Origin: Tubulanus polymorphus
Taxonomy: Eukaryota > Nemertea > Palaeonemertea > Tubulaniformes > Tubulanidae
Assembly: GCF_964204645.1 (NCBI RefSeq)
Contig: NC_134028.1
Span: 21,426,153 to 21,490,152, forward strand
DNA length: 64,000 nucleotides
Direction of reading: 5' to 3'
Under the pieces are notes generated by a model, which worked only from the letters and a program-made list of their open reading frames with translations, was not told the DNA's origin and did no database searches. Positions 11,108 to 23,396 of the stretch are shown piece after piece; position 1 is the first letter of the stretch; each line of letters opens with the position of its first letter. The position numbers and the translations under genes were made by a program.

Positions 11108-11938
11108 AGGCTGGCTTATGTCGACAAGCAACGCGACGCCTACCGACGCAACTGGTTTTATCGCCGATCAGCGGCAACTAGCGGCCTACGAGAGGCCACC
11201 AGTTGGTGCTCAATCGGTTCGACATAAGCCTGCTTGCGACGACAACTCGACGCCTACCGACTCGTCGCAAGCCGTATCCGGCTAGTTGCCCATGTTCTAC
11301 TCCGGCCTACGGTAGGTGGACAGTTGCTTTCGATCGCAACCGACATAAGCTCATGTGCGACGCGACAGAACTGAGCGCAGGGGTTCCAGCCAATAAGAGA
11401 CTGCATATACATAGTACAAATCATGACCGCTAGTTAGCGTCATTCGTCATAAACTTTCAAATTCAAGTAGTTCAAAACGCAAACCAAACCTTCAGCACGG
11501 CAGATGACTGGACCGAAGATCTAGAAACGAAATTGGTAGAATTATGGTGTGAGCGGCCATCTTTATATGATGTCGCTAGCACATTGTATTCAAAACAGAA
11601 TCAGAAAGATAAAGATCTTAAAGAAATAGCTTTTCTAATAGAAATATATTTCCCAAAAATTCAAAATGATTCAAATTTATTCTCAAAATGCTTATCACGT
11701 GACCAATTTATTCTCAAAATGCTTATCACGTGACCATCTGAGCCGTTGCAGTTGCTAGTAATCGTAACCGACATAAGCAGGAAAGCTTATCCACCCAGCA
11801 GGAAAACTGGGTGGATCTCGATCCCGCTAGTCGGCCTCAGTTGCTGCGAATCGGAGCGCAGTCGACAAAAGCTGGGCTGCGATCGCGGTTGCTCTCAGTT
11901 GCATCGGTAGGAGTCGGTAGGCGTCGACATAAACCATA
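11108..11938. mobile_element. TIR element nested in the BEL/Pao relic
   Basis: About 830 bases interrupt the pol reading: pol sequence resumes on both sides, with ISHKAYG above and KPAYKDDVNNW below. The ends are inverted (GGCTTATGTCGAC with CGACGCCTACCGAC; GTCGGTAGGCGTCGACATAAACC), and GACATAAGC plus CGCAACTAG-type motifs recur inside. Flanking TATAGGCT / ATAAGCCT may be a decayed 8-bp target duplication. No transposase is seen. Related motifs occur near 62000-62960. Confidence 0.55.
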
Positions 11939-11999
11939 AGCCTTATGAGAAATCTCTACAGTATTTACAGCTATCTGATTATTGCGAGAATCCATATCA

Positions 12000-13260
12000 A
12001 TCTTATTCAACATTACAAATGATTCGTAATGACCAGACAATAGGAATTGTGGGCCATACCACCACAAATAATTTTTTCCGAATTCTTAGCAGATATCCAT
12101 CGGGACAACAAATCAGCCGGATTATTTTTGCCCTCACAAAAATACCAATGATTCAACTGTGTTAAATTCCATATTTCAGAAACTCTATTCGCTACGGAAG
12201 GAGATAAGTATTTACTAGATGTAACCCAGTGCAACGCTTTCGCACCAAAAGTGAAAAACTAGTTCCACATTACGCAGTGAATTCCTTACGAAATGTGATA
12301 ATCGAGCAGCTATAAATGCGGCCAACAATTCCATTTCTGGTGTACGACGAGCCTTTGTAGGTGCTACCCGGTTTTTTGACATTTGAAATGAAACTTGATT
12401 GTCGTATTTTGAATGAGCAGCTCTGTCATGAGCGTGTTCACTCGAATCAGAGAACTCGCGAACTTCGTTCTTTCCACCTATCTTCCCAGTTGTCATATAC
12501 CGGCGTGGTAAGATGATAGATAAAGACTCTGCCAAGTTAAGATTTAACAAACGCAAAAACATCACTTAATGGCTCGTTCTTTCGAATTTGTCTAGCCACG
12601 ATTTCTGAATGAATAATTTTGCATTTGCAGTGACTGGCGTAACAAATCCCAATGGATCTTGGATTCAAGCAGAATTTCTGGCACCTTTGGTAACTAACGT
12701 ATCATTAAATGGAAGTTCACAGTCAGCTCACATCTACGCAGTGTTGCAGTGGGTCAATCTACCGCATTAGAATCAGAATTCCACTCAATACCTAGAATCT
12801 TTACAATTCTTTTTTCACCACACACGTTCTCAATCTTTGCTACATTACATAATTATATACTGTTCGAAATCACTCTTGTAGATCGAATCCACCTTCGGAT
12901 AATAATTCCCGTGAAAACTTATAATAATTGATCAATTCACTTATTGACTCACAGCCAGAATAATATCATCTTCATGGATATTTGTAGTGACTTACGTACC
13001 ACACCCTGATTCAATTCTTAATGATAACGCTGCATTTAAAATGAATGGAGAGCTCTTCGCTCCAACGCAAAATACATAAATATGAAATCCACTATTAGGA
13101 TTCGTTGGATCCAACAGCGTCATCGTCGTCATGTAATAAAACATCGATATCTGAACAAAAGGCTAAGGTGTGCATCCTGGAACGCATTAAAATCGAACAT
13201 AGGTCGTTAATCAAAATGTTTTAATAGCCGAAACATGATAACCCACTAACAATTCTAGCA
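12000..13260 (-). pseudogene. BEL/Pao reverse transcriptase and RNase H, decayed
   Basis: Minus-strand fragments include RVAPTKARRTPEMELLAAFI (~12370-12300), NPADLLSRWIS (~12115), the DPLGF segment (~12640), VLGIEWN-like residues (~12790) and the YVDDIIL catalytic motif (~12970). The order matches Pao pol polyproteins. Confidence 0.75.
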
Positions 13261-13479
13261 TTAGAATTATGATGTTTGATATAATTTTGATCATTCGCTG
13301 TCATATTAAGTTCAGCCGACTTTTCAGACGACGGCAACATATTTCCTGCCGAACAGTGCGATGCCGGCAACAAATTAGTATATTCATTTTGCTGATGTAC
13401 GCTTTGAGCGGAAGTTGTGTTAGTATTAACATCAGAATTCTTTTGATAAGTACATTAATTTGAATGATGTTTGTTTCTG

Positions 13480-14470
13480 CAAAATTCTACAACAGAATTT
13501 CGATTTGCACTTTCTTGCTACATGATGACCAAAACAACTGAGTTAGGCGCAATAAACACAATGACGATCATTTCAGCCGTTCACACGGGCGTGAAACAAA
13601 ATTGCGCTGCAGTTTTTTTTCTTGATCTCAAATGAAGATGATTGCTCAGCCGAACCTAACAGATTAATTTCGGAATGTAAAAAAGTACGGAGATTTTCTT
13701 AGTTTATATGGGTTTTACCGCCATCCAGGCGAGCTATATTCGTAATAACGCATATTTGAAGTTTCTCGATTAAAACGGATACTAATAGATCTGAAAACGA
13801 ACTTCGCTAAGGCTTCTAAACATCGAATCAATTTTTCCACATTATCATAAAAATCACGTAACGTATTGTAATGACGGAGGCTGCAAACTGATCAGTGACT
13901 GTAAATGTGCATGAGCGACTTAGTCCATCTGTCCATACATATAGTGAACAAAATATCAAGAGCTATCTGATAACTTGCTTCTGCACGTGTTGGACCACCT
14001 ATAGTTTGTTCCGCTTCACCGGCAAGTAATGACTTAAGATAGTTGAACTTCTGAACAGCACTAAGATTTTGTGTATTACGGTTTGATAACTGTTGGTGTC
14101 AAAAACCCATCTAAGTGTAAGATGTTATTTTGCCTCTGAATTTAGGCAAATCTAGTTAGTTTTGGTATTTTTCTGTTGTCAATGTTCTCTTGACGAAATT
14201 CGATTTATCTGAATTGATAAAATTGACTTACCGAGTCTCAATTTTTCGAGCTCAATACCCTCTGAATATACATCGCTTTTAGCTCCACTCCCAAATCATT
14301 TAACGGAAGTAGCTCTTGAATGTTCTCGTCTAGTTTTCGTACGTCGCCTTATTTTCGGATGAGGTTTTCGTGCGCCGCTTGCAGTGCTGTTACATTTGGA
14401 TTGACCGCATCGTTTTCCAATTCCCCGTAGGTATTCTTCAATATCTTCGTTATGTAGCCCATGAGTGCTG
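13480..14470 (-). pseudogene. BEL/Pao gag, decayed
   Basis: Minus-strand fragments include FNYLKSLLAGEAEQTIGG-like sequence (~14050-13990), LVAHAHLQSLISLQ (~13900) and a zinc-knuckle-like HHVARKCKSKFCCRI (~13530-13490). The block is interrupted by stops. The probable gag start lies near 14464. Confidence 0.6.
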
Positions 14471-14534
14471 TTTCCAGTCGCTCTAGCGTATCATCGCTTT
14501 TCAGCCATCATTAACGTAGGTTTTCGGCACCAAA

Positions 14535-14800
14535 TGTCGTATTTTCCCCGGTGGGCAGACGAAATATGGACCCGAAAAACGAGAGAACTTACGAACAACG
14601 TTGTTTCTCCATACAGAACAGAATATAGCTTCCTCAAAACTTTATTCCCCGATTTCAACATCTCAAGATCAGACGAAGCGCAATAACATGGTGCTTACAA
14701 TTAGTAGCATTTACACGATCCATGAATTTCTGAGATTTTTCTAATTTATTCAACATAACGACGCCATTATCGGCGCCAAATTGTCTCATGCTGGTCCAGT
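14535..14800 (-). repeat. 5' LTR remnant of the BEL/Pao relic
   Basis: It begins TGTCGTATTTTCCCC right after the primer-binding-like site and matches the low-coordinate LTR segment. The distal end is not clear. Confidence 0.5.
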
Positions 14801-16440
14801 TGTTGGCTTAGTGTTGTTGTCGACATAGTGTTTTTGACTCATATTAGATGAGACGTCACAATTGGGGCTCATAATGTGGACTTATTATGGACTTTTTCTA
14901 TTCTAGGCGAGTCCAATATTTTAGGCCTGTGAATAGAATACCGAACTGTTAAATTTGATTTCACGGGATATGAAATAAACCTTATGAAATATTTCGTGCT
15001 GAGTTGATAATTTATTTAACAGTTAACAATATCTAATCATTATAACTGATAATATCTGAAAATCTGCGCAGTCGACAAAAAATCATCCGGTAGAATAAAG
15101 AATTTTGAGTGCACTCTATGAAAATGTCATCCAAGGCAATTCGTTGAAAACGAGATATTATATTGAAGCGATATAAAATCATCAGAAATAAAAAGTTTTG
15201 ATACGTGATACCTCAATCATTTCAATAACACTGAACGATCTGTCGATTGGATGCAGATTAATATTCCAAGTGGCCGGTAAGTGTCACGCCAGGGCTAATG
15301 GTCGAGTAATATTTCAGAACAACAACTCACAAACAGAAAACAATCTACAGATTGAAAGATAAACAAAAATCCTATAAACCCTGAATATAGAAATCCAGCG
15401 TCTCATCGACCAACGACCCTTTGATCTTACACCGCAATTCAGGCCCCTTCGTTTGAAAGTCGACAGTTTTGGTCAAATAAAAAAGATGCCCTGTTTCTTA
15501 ATAACCGCAGCAACACGAAGATATCAGATGAGGGTGGCGGGAGGTTTTCATTTTTTTCTAGTTTTAAAAAGTCGCAATAAAACTTTGCGAACTTATAATG
15601 AGGGTGAGTAATTATTATTTTTATTTTACGGCAATATTCACTTGTTCCCAAGAGATTTTCCAAACCTTTTTTTCAACTATTTCAAAAATAAAATGAATTG
15701 TAAGACAACGAGTTTAAAAAAGAAAATGAACTTTCATGTAAAATATCATTTCATAGTAAATTTCATTTGTCACTTTAGAATTATAATTCGGGTGGGTTTT
15801 TTACTTTTTTGAAGGTAATTCTTTCGATGCAGGCGGTGATGAGAAACAAGGTATCTTTTTTAATTATTGAAAATCTTTGGTTACTACTTGAACATTTATA
15901 GCGTATAGTAGGACTCGGAAGAGCCGAACTACAAATAATGGCAGTTCGTTTACAGTATCAGATAAAACATGGAACGGAAGCTCAGTTGGTTTGGATAGTG
16001 GTTAATGTTTACGGTAATGACGCATGTAGAAAATGAGGAAGAAAAGCTGTACAAGGGAATTGTCACATTTCATCATTTCTCACGTGGAAAATACTCCAAT
16101 ATTGAGATAAATGATCCGTATTTCTTTCTGTTCCATTCCAAATCTAAATGGTGGCAATGGGAATCGCTTGAATAAATGTGCCTTCGACGTAACATTTCAT
16201 CTCTCCTGAAAATCCTTACCTCCGAATAAATGAAAAGATAATGTAATGTAATATAAATTGTCACGCGCACGAGTCATGCAGGAGTGATTACCTCCTATAC
16301 GTATTTTACCATCACCCAGAACAGAAAACTAGATTGAAATCGCTTATTGAGATACGTTTAATTCAAGACAGAAGTTTTCTCTGCGAAGTTTGTTCACGTT
16401 TCTCTACGAATACAGTTCACAAACGCGCCAAGAGACAGTC
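14801..16440. other. Intergenic, no gene seen
   Basis: AT-rich sequence with short shadow frames only. I found no domain, RNA gene or strong repeat in it. Confidence 0.5.
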
Positions 16441-16444
16441 ACAG

Positions 16445-16450
16445 TATAAA
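16445..16450 (+). promoter_or_regulatory. TATA box of the adhesion-like GPCR gene
   Basis: TATAAA in CAGTATAAACTGAG lies 56 bases before the ATG at 16506, leaving room for a 5' UTR of about 30 bases. Confidence 0.4.
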
Positions 16451-16915
16451 CTGAGCTTCAGAAGCTCACCGAGAAACATCGACAACGACAGACAATTTAC
16501 TAACAATGACACGTTCAAATCGTCTACGATTTCTCCTGATTTTCTCATGTCTATGTAAGTAAATCGTTATTTACTACGATCATTAGTTTCGAAAAGTAAA
16601 GATTGAAGATATTTTGAAAAACCTTTAAGATCTAAAAAGATTTTAAAAGTTAAAGCGATTTCGCTCAAAATTCGATATTCGATTCGAAGGTTTAAGATTT
16701 TGTAGAGTCAAATTAAGAATTTTGATGTTTTACTTGATGAAAACCTTATATAACTCTTTTTTACGTTTCTTGTGAATGTTCATACAAAGGGGCGTCTGGT
16801 CAAACATGTCTGTTAAAGGACATTTATCAAACAAAATATTTTCAAAGATTAGAAATGATTTTTAATGCCAAACGATTAGATTTCTGGATTCCTAAGATTA
16901 ACCCTAACTTAAAGA

Positions 16916-18140
16916 AGTTTCCAGTTTCTAGGCACCATTTTATGGCAGTCCCTCGAGGTCTATTGTTGCGATAATTTGCGCTCATTTTTAAAACATAAGT
17001 TTAGATTGAATATCATATAGATCTGCAGTCCCTTGCGCGATGAACTTAATTTAAACACCATTTTAACGGAAATGAAATGCAGATATATGCCGGTGATTCT
17101 TGATGTCAAATTGTCTGATATTTCTGGTATGTTTCACGTGGATCGAATTCTTATCGGCGATTCAACCGAATTCAAAACGAACTGTGAAAATGCAGCGAAC
17201 ATTCGTATATGTTCTCATTGTGGAGGTCATCATCTCTACATTGTCCCCAATCGCAGGTACTTTTTCTTATTACATTTTTGAACGCAACAATTTAGAGCAG
17301 TGACGATGTGAAACCAAGGACCCTTAACCGCGCGAAAAAAATCGCGATATTTATTGATTTTGAAATATCTAAGTATCTCTTTAAGCTATATTTCCAATTT
17401 TCAATTAAGGAGGGTTATTTGCAGTTTGAGCCTGCGTTAAATTTTTGTTTTGAATTTCTTTCCTGACGACTGATCTGTAACCGCTTGAGTTTAAGATTAC
17501 GCGCCAAAGGGGTCTCCCACTGCGCATCTCAATTCTCTGAACATTGAGATTTGCGATAAGAAATCACAAAAATAAAATTTTATACTGGTTTGTTATTATT
17601 AATATTGCTTCTTATGGTTATATATTACCTTTATTTTTGTATGGTTAAAAATAGACTTTGTGTCCTTTGAGGAATTCGAGTTTTGTAGCGTCGGGATATC
17701 AAAGGATTTCTTGTAAGAAAGGGCACTTTCTGTGCCGATTGCAAAGGTAGGCCTAGTTGAGAGCTACTTTGCGTTCAGAGAAATTGCGATGGGAGACCCC
17801 TTTGGTGCGTAATCTCAAACTCAAGCGGTTACAGATCTGTCGTCAGGAAAGATATTCAAAAATTTTTTACGCAGGCCCAAATTGCAAACAACCTCTTTAA
17901 CCTCTGTAAAAATTGGAAATATAGCTTAAAGAGATACTTAGATATTTCAAAATCAATAAATATCGCGATTTTTTTGTACGCGCCGTTAAGATATGCAGTC
18001 CTTGTTTTCACATCGTCACTGCTCACAATTGTTGCGTTCAAAAAATCCAAGAATCACCGGCAAATATCATATCTGCATTTCCTTTAAAATGGTGTTTAAA
18101 TTAAGTTCGTCGAGCAAGGGACTGCAGAACTATATAGAAA
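16916..18140. mobile_element. Large foldback element in the GPCR intron
   Basis: Two inverted arms, roughly 16916-17540 and 17772-18140, share long matches (GAGTTTRAGATTACGC and its complement, TATCGCGAT tracts, CTGCAGTCCCTTGC). The centre is about 230 unpaired bases. The left arm carries about 165 extra bases (17101-17268) missing from the right arm and from a related single arm at 42042-42484. No coding capacity beyond the inserted segment. Confidence 0.65.
17190..17256 (+). other. Alternative signal-peptide exon candidate
   Basis: An ATG opens 22 codons (MQRTFVYVLIVEVIISTLSP...) that look like a signal peptide and end at G|GTACTT, phase 1, so it could also splice to 18887. It lies inside the extra segment of the foldback's left arm. 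The donor is weaker than at 16554, so I treat it as an alternative or captured first exon. Confidence 0.35.
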
Positions 18141-18539
18141 CTGAAACCTTCTTCGCTTTTATTATTACACTGCATGATAATGAAGAAGATATTTGAATGT
18201 GGCATTATTTGATTTTTATAATATCCATTTACGGGGTGAAGTCGAAAGTTTCAGATAAACTGCTTTATTCTTTACTTCATGTTAAAAATAGCTAATAACA
18301 ATAATGTATTTGGTCATTTCTTTTGTTCTTTGATAAATAGACAGCATATCAGCCAAATTATAAGAGTTGAAATTTGCAAGTTTGTTTAGTACGGAATACG
18401 TGCTGGAGACACATTCGTGAAAGAGTTTTTCAAATTCGGAATAAACTTGTTTTTTTATGTGTATTGAAATGATTTTTTTCCGGAATAAATTACCGAGCTT
18501 TCCGAAAAAATGTTCTATAATCGTAATTTTCAGCATATT

Positions 18540-18850
18540 TTGGGTGTAGCTCGGTGGGTTCTGCATTCGATTGGATTTTTTTTTGATTTATCAAAAGCTT
18601 TTGACACATTGATCACCTCCTACATAAACTTAGTTATCAATTGGTATCGAAGGCGTAGTACTGTTTCACAGTCAACCATGTGTAGCTGCAAATATCCAAA
18701 TTGAAGATATCAACTCAACTGCTTTTAACATTGACATTGGAGTTACCCGGGGCTCCATTTTAGGTCTATTACTCTATATCGTATATCAATGACTGCGCCA
18801 AAGGATCTAATGTATTTTATAGATATGCATATGATTGTTGTCAGTCTGTC
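18540..18850 (+). mobile_element. Non-LTR reverse transcriptase fragment
   Basis: Two reading frames together give DLSKAFDTLI (18580-18610), then VTRGSILGLLLYIVY, INDCAKGSNVF and YAYD in place of YADD (18740-18835). This is the palm-domain order of LINE reverse transcriptases. It is broken by stops and lies in the intron of the adhesion-like GPCR. Confidence 0.65.
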
Positions 18851-21484
18851 CGATTGGACGTACATATATTTTGTTTAATACTTTAGGTAGGGAAATGCTC
18901 GGAAAAGGAACTCCCATCGGTCCATTTATAAAGTTGTACACCGAAATATACGAGCGACCAAAGATAGAAGTTGATCAGGATGGAATCGGTGTCGCAGTGT
19001 GTCACAGATATGATCATTCGTGCACTCGATACAGCTGCGATTGCTCCGTTTTAGGTAATTGTTGCGACCACAAATCCGTCAAGTGCGCGACGTCTAGCAT
19101 AACGAGAAACGCCATAGAAAATCACCTTCCTAGCATCGGGTGCATCAAAGTGCCCATGAAGGATGGCTATCCGGTTACATTTTTTGCAATCAACCGATGT
19201 CCCGATGATTACATCGAAGATATGGCCATTAAGATGAATTGCGAATCTTTGCCTTCAAACCTACTGACAGAAATGCCTGTGTACAGAGATAACTGGTTAC
19301 CGTATAAAAACATGTACTGCGCCATGTGTCACGGATTAAACACCAGTGAATTTCAACACGCCTTGGTTAACATTCGATGTTCTGGTGATAATATCGTGCT
19401 CATGGAAGTCGTAGAGGATCTGAGACAGGCAGCAATTGCTCCGATAAAGCGTCTACCCCCACAATGCCGATATACTTTTCTGAAGCCTCCATTAACACAT
19501 GTATTACTGCATCTCTGCTCAAACAAATTTCCTTTCCAAGATCATGTGTGTCCACGGACACCGGATAATTCAATTCTAAGAACTAGATGTAAACAAATAT
19601 ATAATCCAATATCGGCTATAATTAAAGGTCAGTTGAGATATTTTCGCAACTCGTACTGTTTGAGATGTCAGTTTCCCGATTTGGCACAGAACGCGTTGGT
19701 GTGTATAGCTGAACAGTACGAACAAAGAATTTATGGTCTGAATATTCTACTCGATTTCAACCTCGTGAATGGTCTCGCGTTCCATTTTGATGATCAGCAA
19801 AGGATTTTACTGTTTCCAATTGAAGATCTCGCGTGTTCTAAAACTACTGAAATATTCGACAAGGAAACATACGCATGTCGAAATGAGGGCTGTTTGCTTG
19901 GATACCTCAGACGCGGTGACACATGTCCCCTAGAATTCAATGATTGGCCAAAGGTTAGATTTCACATACGCGTTAGGTTAATCATCGGTTTTACCGAGAC
20001 TCAACGTGTACTCATGGAAAATATAAGATATAAATTAGAATATTGGTTTAATCCAAAGTGTAATCGAGCTATAGATCGGATGAAAATAAACGAAATCGGC
20101 AAAATGACGACCATCTCTAATAATTCATACATGAGACAGCTTGAAATTTTTGAAAAGTTCGACGCTTCCAGGGTTAAGAGACCTTTCATGGAGATGAAGC
20201 GAATCGTTAGCAAGTATGAGTCTATACTCTATTGCTCATTTGGACTTGACGGAAGTGACGTCAACATTGCTGAATATGAATTTGTGATGACAAGTGAAAT
20301 GGAAAATACAATCTGCACCGGAGAAACTGAATTAACGACCGAGAATAATATAACTGAGTTTGAAGAAAAAGATGAATTCACGGACGATGGAAACTTTTTA
20401 CACTTCAACATATATCAGTTGATATTCAATGGCCAAAACAAGTCGACGAAATACGGAAGTTGTTTAACGAAAAAGACTGACTGTATTAGAACTCATGTCC
20501 CTGGACGGGGTATGGTTTGTCGGACGTCGAAAATAAGATTCGATGACCTTGACCTGTTTACTGATCGAGATTTTCTCATTACGTTCGTGTGCAGTTGTCT
20601 GTCGATTATTTGTCTCGTAGTCACTGTCGTTATTTATTTCATTTTTCCGACTCTTCTGACTTTCCCCGGAAAACTCATCGTAAACTTCTGTATAAGTCTC
20701 GCAATAGCTCAAACGCTGCATATATCCACATTTGGTTTGAGTAACAGGTTATTGTGCGTCGGTATGGCTGCCTTAAAACACTATATTTGGTTGGTCGTTT
20801 TCATGTCAATGGCGGCTATAGCCATTCACCTGGTGCGTACATTTTCAAGCATTGATAAATTATCCAACTCTCGAAAGGTTTTAGGTTTATATTTGTCAAC
20901 GGTGTGGATTTGTCCTATCATAATCGTCGGACCCTGTATTTTCCTCCATTCAACCCACGTGACGACCTTTTCCATGATGATCTACGGAAGCCCTCGCACC
21001 TGTTGGTTCAAACATAAAGCTTTCTTGTTGTTCGCTTTCGTTTTACCAATCGGAATTCTCGATTTAGTCGGTTTTATTTCGTTACTAGTTACAATTCATC
21101 AAATTCGTCGATCAACTTTCAAGACTTCAGGTTCAAAAGACAAAAGGAATACGACACTTATTTTCTATCGGATGGCATTGGTGACAGGAGTGACTTGGAT
21201 CATAGGATTCATTATCGTTTGTCAATAATGATTTTCTCTGGTACTTCTTCAATGTGCTCAATTCTTCTCAAGGATTTCTCATATTTTTGTCTTTCATCGC
21301 TAACAAAAGAATCTTCGCTTTCTTCAAGTATGAATTCAAAATTGGTGATTGCTGTTCGAGTATTTCTGAGTAGAATAAAAACTTCAGACTCCACGCAACA
21401 TTTTCAGGTTACCCATTGACAAAAAGGTGGTTGTCGGATTTGAAATAAATTTCTCAACAGTCCATATGCTATGGAATTCCTCAA

Positions 21485-21680
21485 GGGCCATACGACTTAC
21501 GAGTTACGATTTACGAATTACGAGTAACGTTTTACGAGTTACTGATACAATTCCTTCAATACGTTACGACTTACGATTTACGACTTACGTTTTACGACTT
21601 ACTTTTTACTTACTTTTACGATTTACGACTTACTCTCCTTGTCGAAATATTTCAGTAGTTTTACGAATTACGAGTTAGTT
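21485..21680. repeat. Degenerate TTACGA-type tandem repeat
   Basis: About 200 bases built from variants of TTACGANTTACGA and TTTACGACT with a ~7-11 bp period. It lies just downstream of the adhesion-like GPCR. Confidence 0.75.
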
Positions 21681-21699
21681 GTTTGGCGTTTCGGTTCAA

Positions 21700-22832
21700 T
21701 TTATCACCGAAAGTTCAAGGACAAGTGAATTATGAAAAGTAACATTGGCACGAGCTTTCATGAGCACTGTATGTGATGGGTGTAGTTTTAGCCGAATTTT
21801 AATTTTGTAACGATGATGGATGGCTGCATGCAGCCCAAACGATGGTGTCTTTAAAAATGAATAGATTTCTAAATTGTTGAAAACATAAATTAAACGACTT
21901 GTTCTAGGGATCGGGATCACTGATGGTCCAATTATATCGCCGGCTCGTGTGTTCCATGAAGTAGCTTTTAAAATCAATTCCAGCTAAGATACATAGTCTA
22001 TTGAAATATCGTCTATTATCGTGCCGTGTGTAATTTATCTTTTTCAACATTTGATAGATTTTGACGCCGTACCGACCGGTTGGTCACCGCGCAGGATTTT
22101 CTGTCGTGATCTCACTATCTGCAATAGATACTCTTAATTATTATTCTGTTTGAAATGACAATTCGACTTCATTCTGTGTAATCATCATTATCTTTTTACG
22201 TAATACATGCCTAGGTTAGGTCTCCGTAGGCAGTTGCAGAAATGGTGAAATTGTGAGCATATATCTTTCCTAATTTCAACTAAGAAAATGCTCGGAATGC
22301 GCATAAATGCAGCTTTTTTTCAGCTGATGCTAGTATCAAATTTACTGCTTGGAATAAGTAACCTATTGCCAGGGAATAGAAAAATGCACGTCTATGAAAC
22401 AGAAATTCCCCTAGTACTCAATGTGATCCCTGGGATAAGTGATTCGATGCCAGGGAATAAGCCTATTCTATATCTATGTTTTTAATTCCTCAGCGGTATA
22501 GTTTCTTTCCTTGGTTCAGCGAAGACAGTCTTCACGCCCGTAGATAGGATGTTTAGAAGGCGGCTCCCGCTCTAAACGCTAATTGATCTCAAACACAACT
22601 GTGGGACTGGATCCTGAACTGAAAGATTGTTATTTATTATGTGGGATATTATTAGAACTATTTCTTCTGCACCGGAACGGTGATTTTAAGCGGTAAAAAG
22701 ATTTTGACGCTGCAGAATATTCGATAGTTAAATCGTGGTTTAAATTACTATTGTTGATTCAATCTTAACTTTCATCTTGTTTCATCTTGTATTTGATTTG
22801 TGTGAGAGTAATAATAATAATTAATACAAGGA
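21700..22832. other. Intergenic, no gene seen
   Basis: Only shadow frames. A short imperfect direct repeat (GGAATAAGT...CAGGGAATA) occurs near 22355-22460. Confidence 0.45.
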
Positions 22833-23396
22833 TACGGAAGCGATAAGGGGCCTCGAGATGTCGCGTTCTAACTCGACAAGTCGCCATATTTATGTCGACA
22901 TACCGCGATTTATCGCATCAAGTCGACATGAATATGTCGACATATCGTGACGTTTTGACGACATATTTCGTTCTCTCGACCACTTTCCTCGCGACAAGTC
23001 GACATATTCATGACGACTTGAAACTCAGTCGAAATATTACTGGTGTCCTCATCTTACATGTAGACATGTCTTCAAATGACGGCTTGTCCCGTGGAAAATG
23101 GGCGAAAAAGCGAAATTTGTCGTGAAAACGTCACGATATGTCGACATATTCATGTCGACTTGACGCGATATATCGCGATATGTCGAGATAAATATGGCGA
23201 CTTGTCGAGTTGGAACGTGACAACTCGAGGCCCTTCATTTGAAGACACGTCGAAATAATGTAAGATGAGGACGCCACGTCAGGATATGTCGACATATTCA
23301 TGTCGACTTGACGCGATGTATGGCGATATGCTGACATAATTATGGCGACTTGTCGAGTTGTAACGCGACAACTGGAGGCCCTTTATCGCTTCCGTA
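22833..23396. mobile_element. TCGAC-rich TIR element A (564 bp)
   Basis: It starts TACGGAAGCGATAAGGGGCC and ends with the complement (GGCCCTTTATCGCTTCCGTA). The body is a mosaic of short palindromic motifs (TGTCGACA, ATATCGCGATAT, GACGACTTGTCG). The 77-residue frame in it is a by-product of the repeat. Flanks give no clear target duplication. Confidence 0.7.

Larger units (their letters stand above)
9675..14800 (-). mobile_element. BEL/Pao LTR retrotransposon relic
   Basis: Read on the minus strand, high to low coordinate, the pieces fall in retrotransposon order. They are a 5' LTR-like segment from ~14800 to 14535, a primer-binding-like TTTGGTGCCGAAAACC at ~14520-14537, gag fragments (~14470-13480), reverse transcriptase with YVDDIIL (~13260-12700), DPLGFVTPVT (~12640), RNase H (~12565-12000), integrase zinc-binding segment (~10800-10606), integrase core (~10560-10060) and a 3' LTR-like segment (~9950-9675). 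Both LTR-like segments begin TGTCGTA on the + strand and share an ACGAAATATRGA block. The proteins are broken by many stops and frameshifts, and a second element sits inside at about 11108-11938. Outer LTR ends are approximate. Confidence 0.8.
16506..21373 (+). pseudogene. Adhesion-like (family B) GPCR, two-exon model, frameshift before TM7
   Basis: The likely first exon, 16506-16554, encodes a signal peptide (MTRSNRLRFLLIFSCL) and ends in a consensus T|GTAAGT donor, phase 1. The second starts at 18887 after TACTTTAG, also phase 1. The ectodomain of about 560 residues is cysteine-rich: a somatomedin-B-like CTRYSCDCSVLGNCC cluster, then two related motifs, YKNMYCAMC and FRNSYCLRC. The 7TM part begins near 20560, with TM1 ITFVCSCLSIICLVVTVVIY, and resembles secretin/adhesion receptors. 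At about 21217-21220 one extra base (GTTTG) shifts the frame and gives stops at 21226. The next frame continues with TM7 (DFLWYFFNVLNSSQGFLIFL) to TAG at 21371-21373. The shift is either a recent inactivating mutation or a sequence error. No canonical cleavage-site motif was obvious before TM1. The 2.3 kb intron holds a foldback element and a LINE fragment. Confidence 0.7.

Noticed and set aside
16073-16558. Frames at 16073-16270 (-) and 16334-16558 (+) as genes
   Set aside because: Shadow frames; the only meaningful part is the signal-peptide exon at 16506, which is in another frame.
18835-18886. Start of the adhesion-like GPCR at 18835
   Set aside because: The codon is TTG and the stretch is LINE-derived intron sequence; a TTTAG acceptor at 18886 fits better.
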